In this document: piece by piece, positions 5,662 through 9,463 of the stretch
Numbering within the stretch: position 1 is the stretch's first letter
Layout: each line of letters opens with the position of its first letter
Assembly (NCBI GenBank): GCA_964588705.1
Contig: CAZPQV010000073.1
Span: 1-9,463 of the forward strand
Length of the DNA: 9,463 bases
Reading direction: 5' to 3'
Source of the DNA: CAZPQV01 sp964588705
GTDB lineage: Bacteria > Bacteroidota > Bacteroidia > Flavobacteriales > Weeksellaceae
Notes under the pieces: generated by a model
Seen by the model: the letters and a program-made list of their open reading frames with translations, nothing else
Databases searched by the model: none
What the model was told of the DNA's origin: nothing
Program-made: the position numbers and the translations under genes

Positions 5662-6687
5662 ATGAAAAGAATCGGAATTATCGGACTTGCACTTTTTCTT
5701 ATTGCAGGTTTTTTCGGAATAAGATATTACAACACTTTCAAGAAAAATAATGTTGAGAAAGAAGGCTATTTCTTTGTACCGACAGGCGCCAATTATAATC
5801 AGATTCTCGACAGTATTAAACCGTATGTAAAAGATTTTGAAACCTTTTCTAAAGTTGCTGAGAAACGAAATCTAGCCAAGTTCAACCATCCGGGAAGATA
5901 CCGCGTGGTTTCCGGAAAAAACAATACCGAACTGGTGGACATGCTTAAAAACGGGAATCAAACAGATCTTACATTCAGAATTGGAGATTTCAACGATGTC
6001 TATCAAATGATGGGACGCGTTGCCAAAAAAACGGAAATCGATTCTTTGGCTTTCATTAAAGGTTTTGATAAAATCGCACAGGAAAAAGGCTATCAGAATG
6101 CTGAAGATCTCAAGAAATATTTCTTTATCGATACTTACAACTTCTTTTGGACGGTAAAACCGGACGAATTTTTCAAAAAATTTGAAGAGCAGTACAATGC
6201 TTTCTGGACTCCTGAACGTTTAGCCAAAGAAAAACAATCAGGATTAACGAGAAATCAGATTTACGCATTAGCATCGATTGTTTATAAAGAATCGGGCGGA
6301 AAACCTGATGAGCAAAAAACCATCGCCGGACTTTACCTCAACCGTGTAAAAAAAGGAATGAAACTGCAGAGCGATCCAACGGTAATTTACGCCATAAATA
6401 AAGAAAACGGTTTTACAGAAGAAATCAGAAGGGTTTTATACAAACATCTTCGCCATCCTTCGCCTTATAACACTTATGCAAGCGAAGGAATTCCACCGGG
6501 GCCAATCTGCGTTGTAGATAAGAATTCTGTAGATGCCGTTCTTAATCCGGAGAACAATAATTACATCTTCATGGCCGCTGATCCGAACAAATTTGGTTAC
6601 CATCGTTTCACCGCAAGTGATGTGGAACACGCCAAAAACGCACGAGATTATCAGCAATGGCTCAATTCTAAGAACATCAAGAAGTAA
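5662..6687 (+). CDS. mltG: Endolytic murein transglycosylase MltG (YceG-like)
   Basis: MltG is an inner-membrane lytic transglycosylase that cuts nascent glycan strands and helps set their length. The 341-residue protein has one N-terminal membrane anchor (about 4-20) and an extracytoplasmic LysM-like region (about 35-105). The YceG catalytic domain follows, with ALASIVYKESG (202-212), where Glu210 aligns with the family's catalytic glutamate. Further hallmarks are QKTIAGLYLNRVKKGMKLQS (218-237), DPTVIYAI (238-245), SPYNTYASEGIPPGPI (267-282) and the C-terminal FGYHRFTASDVEHAKN (311-326). Many proteobacterial members read EKE(T) where this one reads YKE(S); the catalytic Glu is kept. The ATG follows the dapF stop with no gap and no separate promoter, so it belongs to the dapF transcript. 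Pairing a meso-DAP synthesis gene with a glycan-processing enzyme fits a cell-wall operon. Confidence 0.95.
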   Translation: MKRIGIIGLALFLIAGFFGIRYYNTFKKNNVEKEGYFFVPTGANYNQILDSIKPYVKDFETFSKVAEKRNLAKFNHPGRYRVVSGKNNTELVDMLKNGNQTDLTFRIGDFNDVYQMMGRVAKKTEIDSLAFIKGFDKIAQEKGYQNAEDLKKYFFIDTYNFFWTVKPDEFFKKFEEQYNAFWTPERLAKEKQSGLTRNQIYALASIVYKESGGKPDEQKTIAGLYLNRVKKGMKLQSDPTVIYAINKENGFTEEIRRVLYKHLRHPSPYNTYASEGIPPGPICVVDKNSVDAVLNPENNNYIFMAADPNKFGYHRFTASDVEHAKNARDYQQWLNSKNIKK

Positions 6688-6707
6688 ACTTTAACACTTT
6701 TTAAGAC

Positions 6708-6731
6708 AATTCCGGTTAACAAACCGGAATT
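6708..6731 (+). terminator. Rho-independent terminator of dapF-mltG
   Basis: AATTCCGGTT (6708-6717) pairs perfectly with AACCGGAATT (6722-6731), a 10-bp stem with an AACA loop, followed directly by a T run (to 6735). It begins 21 bases after the mltG stop codon. Confidence 0.92.
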
Positions 6732-6742
6732 TTTTGCGACTA

Positions 6743-6778
6743 CTTACGTAAGGATTCGGAGTATCGGTTCCCAATCCT
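6743..6778 (+). other. Palindrome and hairpin upstream of the outer-membrane protein gene
   Basis: CTTACGTAAG (6743-6752) is a perfect 10-bp palindrome. It overlaps by two bases a hairpin in which AGGATT (6751-6756) pairs with AATCCT (6773-6778) and GGA (6758-6760) with TCC (6769-6771), across one C-C mismatch and an 8-nt loop. The two lie 69-104 bases before the chosen ATG. They could be an operator or a leader structure. No TAnnTTTG element was found in 6736-6846, so the promoter of the gene is not identified. Confidence 0.3.
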
Positions 6779-6846
6779 GTGAAAACTAAAATAAAAAAGT
6801 GGAACAAAGCCTGACTAAAAATGGGGTCCGGCAAAAATTACAATTA

Positions 6847-9378
6847 ATGATTCAGACAGAAATTATTCAGAACATTACAAAAAGAACCTTGGGACTTACA
6901 TTCGTGCTTTCTGCAGCAGCACTTGCATTCGCTCAGGAAAAAGTAAATGTAACAGGAAATGTTGTTGCAAATGGAGGAACTGGAGTTCCTTACGCATCGG
7001 TTTCCTTCAGTCACAAAACCAATAAATTATTCAGCGACGCTGCACTTACTGACGAAAACGGAGTTTATCAGCTTCAGCTTGTGCCTGGAAATTACGACGT
7101 AACGATTGAAGCTATCGATTTCAAAAAACTTACCGTAAACAAAGCGGTTACAGGCGGTAGATTGGAGAGCATCCGCATTGAGCCGGAAGATGCAGCGACA
7201 CTTACACCAACAAAAGATATACAAGGCGTAACGATTACCGCGCAGGTTTCAAAACCTTACCGTGTAGAGCTTGATAAAAAAGTTTACGATCCGGCTCAAG
7301 ATGTAATCAGTAAAGGAGGAAACCTTCAGGATGTATTGCAGAACGTGCCTTCTGTATCGGTAGAAACCGACGGTACTGTTTCAATGAGAGGTAATTCTAA
7401 CGTAAGATTCCTGATTAACGGCAAGCCATCTTCCATGCTTGGAATTGATGACGGTGCCAACGCAATGCAGGCTATTCCGGCAGATCAGATTGAAAGAATT
7501 GAGGTAATCACCAACCCTTCATCAAAATTTGAAGCTTCAGGAACGGCAGGTATTCTGAATATCATTCTTAAAAAATCAAAGAAAATGGGCTTCAACGGAA
7601 GTGTAACCGGTACTGTAGGCTATCTTCCAAATACCGGACTGAATACCAACCTGAGCTGGAGAAGAGGCAACGTAACCTGGTTCTTAAACGGTGGTGGAAG
7701 CTACAGAAGATCGGAAGGTGTAAACAATTACGAAGCCTGGTTTAAAGATACCGGAAGACCAAACCAAATGCTTACTCAGAAGGCAGATTCGGAGAACCCG
7801 AGTGAAATGAAAAGCTATAACGGGACTGCAGGAATGGTTTACGATTTTAATGACAAGACCTCCGCCAATATTTCCGTTTCTGCACGAGCTTTTGAAAATG
7901 AATCGAACAACAATATTACAACGTTGATGACTTATAACGGAATTGATGCGGGAAATACCAGCTTCCTTTATCCGTTGAGTAAAAATAGAAATACTAAAGG
8001 TTTCGGACAGAACCGTTCGTTCCAGGGAGATTTCGGGATCGATCATAAATTTGATGATAACGGGCAGAATATTGCTTTCTCATTAAGTCTTCAGAAAAAC
8101 AACTCAGAAAACGAAAGCGGAATTACAGAATTACGTAATAATATCCATTATCGATTCGACGAAACTGCCAGCACCACTGAAAGCAACAACATCATCGGAA
8201 AAATTGACTATGAACTTCCGATTGGTGAAAAATCTAAACTTGAAGCCGGCTACCGTTTCGACAGAAACCAAAACGACTACGACTATTCCGTTTGGAATGC
8301 AGGCATTGTAGATCCGGATTTTACAAGTATTACGAATTACAAAGAAATGTTTAATGCATTCTATGTTCAGTTCAAAAGTAAGATTGGCGAAAGATTTGGT
8401 TATCAGTTAGGTTTAAGAGATGAGATTTCTAAAGTAAATGTTGATTTTAGAAATTTGGTAAATCAGGAGCCGGCAATTGATAAAACGTATAACAACATCT
8501 TCCCTTCTGTATTCTTAAGCTATGATGTTACGGACAGCAGCCAGATTTTATTGAATTATTCCAAGAGAATTAACCGTCCGAGATCGTGGTTCCTGGTACC
8601 GTTCAGAAGTTACAGCGATAGTGATAATATCTTCAGCGGAAACCCGGACCTGAACCCTTCTTTTGTAAATTCATTTGAATTGGGGTACAGCATCCAAAAA
8701 AGAAAAATGACCATTAATCCAACGGTTTATTTCAATCACGAAACCGACGAAACTCAGATGGTGAACATCTATAATTTCGAAAGACAGCGATTTGAAACCA
8801 AACCATATAATATTGGAACAGAACAGAGATACGGTCTTGATATGAACTTTACATACGATCCGTTCACATGGTTGAGATTTATGGGTAATGTTGATTTATT
8901 CGGGTACAAATCTGATGGAGAATTTAACTACACTACGCTTTTAAACGACGTTCAGACACCTGCAAGTGTTTCTTTTGAAGGAAACGGATTTTCAACAAGA
9001 ACGAGACTTACAACGACTTTCCGTATCGACAGAACGTTTAATGTTCAGCTGCAAGGATTCTACAGAGGCGGACAGGAAACTGCGAACTCCAAATCTGATC
9101 CTATGTATGCGCTAAACCTTGGAGCATCCAAAACCATTTGGAACGGAAACGGAACGTTTAACTTCAACATTCAGGATATTTTCAATACCAGAGCACGTTC
9201 TTACTACACTTTTGGTGAAGGCTTCGAAAGAAAATCCTTTATGCAGTGGGCACCGAGACAGTTTTCGATTTCGCTTACCTACAGATTTAAAGAAGGAGAT
9301 CAGGTTACACAACCAAGACGTAAGAAAGATATCAACAGTAATGCAAACGGTGGCGACGACGAAATGCCACCAATGTAA
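6847..9378 (+). CDS. Outer-membrane beta-barrel protein, TonB-dependent-receptor-like
   Basis: This 843-residue protein is probably an outer-membrane importer of unknown substrate. The signal peptide (1-29) has a hydrophobic stretch and AFA|Q cleavage. Residues 33-115 form a carboxypeptidase-regulatory/CNA-B-like beta-sandwich. A plug-like domain (about 126-245) contains LQDVLQNVPSVSV (160-172), VSMRGNSNVRFLINGKPSS (178-196), IERIEVITNPSSKFEASGTA (215-234) and GILNIILKK (235-243). From about 250 to 815 there is a strand-rich barrel of the OMP_b-brl_3 type, ending in FSISLTYRFK. A charged 28-residue tail, rich in RRKK then DDE and ending MPPM, extends past the last strand. ATG 6847 is preferred because it gives a normal signal peptide; an in-frame GTG at 6799 would add 16 residues. 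I see no clear TonB box, and no SusD partner gene lies downstream before the terminator. It ends with tandem TAA stop codons. Confidence 0.88.
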   Translation: MIQTEIIQNITKRTLGLTFVLSAAALAFAQEKVNVTGNVVANGGTGVPYASVSFSHKTNKLFSDAALTDENGVYQLQLVPGNYDVTIEAIDFKKLTVNKAVTGGRLESIRIEPEDAATLTPTKDIQGVTITAQVSKPYRVELDKKVYDPAQDVISKGGNLQDVLQNVPSVSVETDGTVSMRGNSNVRFLINGKPSSMLGIDDGANAMQAIPADQIERIEVITNPSSKFEASGTAGILNIILKKSKKMGFNGSVTGTVGYLPNTGLNTNLSWRRGNVTWFLNGGGSYRRSEGVNNYEAWFKDTGRPNQMLTQKADSENPSEMKSYNGTAGMVYDFNDKTSANISVSARAFENESNNNITTLMTYNGIDAGNTSFLYPLSKNRNTKGFGQNRSFQGDFGIDHKFDDNGQNIAFSLSLQKNNSENESGITELRNNIHYRFDETASTTESNNIIGKIDYELPIGEKSKLEAGYRFDRNQNDYDYSVWNAGIVDPDFTSITNYKEMFNAFYVQFKSKIGERFGYQLGLRDEISKVNVDFRNLVNQEPAIDKTYNNIFPSVFLSYDVTDSSQILLNYSKRINRPRSWFLVPFRSYSDSDNIFSGNPDLNPSFVNSFELGYSIQKRKMTINPTVYFNHETDETQMVNIYNFERQRFETKPYNIGTEQRYGLDMNFTYDPFTWLRFMGNVDLFGYKSDGEFNYTTLLNDVQTPASVSFEGNGFSTRTRLTTTFRIDRTFNVQLQGFYRGGQETANSKSDPMYALNLGASKTIWNGNGTFNFNIQDIFNTRARSYYTFGEGFERKSFMQWAPRQFSISLTYRFKEGDQVTQPRRKKDINSNANGGDDEMPPM

Positions 9379-9382
9379 TAAC

Positions 9383-9410
9383 AAAATCCCGAAGGTTGCT
9401 TCGGGATTTT
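9383..9410 (+). terminator. Rho-independent terminator of the outer-membrane protein gene
   Basis: AAAATCCCGAAG (9383-9394) pairs perfectly with CTTCGGGATTTT (9399-9410), a 12-bp stem with a GTTG loop, followed by TTATTTCTT. It begins five bases after the stop codon. Its inner ATCCCG/CGGGAT core resembles the terminator at 2219-2248. Confidence 0.95.
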
Positions 9411-9446
9411 TTATTTCTTATTTACAGATTTAGCAGAGTAATATCA

Positions 9447-9463
9447 CTCTTATCTCTTATCTC
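9447..9463. repeat. Heptanucleotide tandem repeat cut by the window end
   Basis: CTCTTAT occurs twice in tandem and a third copy starts (CTC) as the window ends. Copy number beyond the edge is unknown. Two and a half copies could be chance or the start of a microsatellite. Confidence 0.35.

Noticed and set aside
6799..6846. GTG start adding 16 residues to the outer-membrane protein
   Set aside because: The ATG at 6847 already gives a good signal peptide; the extension has charged residues and no added support.
9119..9433. Alternative-frame ORF overlapping the end of the outer-membrane protein gene and its terminator
   Set aside because: It runs through the terminator hairpin and overlaps strongly conserved barrel sequence in another frame.

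Overview
The window looks like a chromosomal segment of a Bacteroidota bacterium, most likely of the Flavobacteriia and close to Chryseobacterium. Four points support this. The start sites lack Shine-Dalgarno sequences. Four genes are preceded by a perfect match to TAnnTTTG, the -7 promoter element of Bacteroidota. There is a large outer-membrane barrel protein with a carboxypeptidase-regulatory-like N-terminal domain. The terminators are strong AATCCCG- or AATTCCGG-type hairpins. The genus is inferred; nothing in the window fixes it.

Layout. Bases 1-1020 hold an AT-rich gene for a putative lipoprotein esterase (176-994). It lies between inverted sequences (119-136 and 999-1020) that resemble the two halves of an integron-type recombination site. 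This is the only part of the window that looks acquired. Bases 995-1169 separate it from a convergent gene and contain no convincing gene. On the minus strand follow a secreted beta-propeller protein with Asp-box repeats (1170-2180) and an APC-superfamily amino acid permease (2267-3943). A hairpin terminator between them also overlaps the likely promoter of the propeller gene. A divergent 175-bp region leads to pnuC (4119-4793), then dapF (4885-5661) and mltG (5662-6687), all on the plus strand. dapF and mltG abut with no gap and share a strong terminator after mltG. The last gene is an 843-residue outer-membrane beta-barrel protein (6847-9378) with its own 12-bp terminator.

How the genes fit together. 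dapF makes meso-diaminopimelate, used for peptidoglycan crosslinks and lysine, and mltG cleaves nascent glycan strands, so this pair serves cell-wall synthesis. pnuC (vitamin or NAD-precursor uptake), the amino acid permease and the outer-membrane receptor are transport functions, but each appears to be transcribed separately. Apart from the first kilobase this is ordinary core genome. I found no CRISPR array, tRNA, rRNA, riboswitch, transposase or recognisable defence system. The most unusual observation is the cassette-like esterase unit at the left edge.
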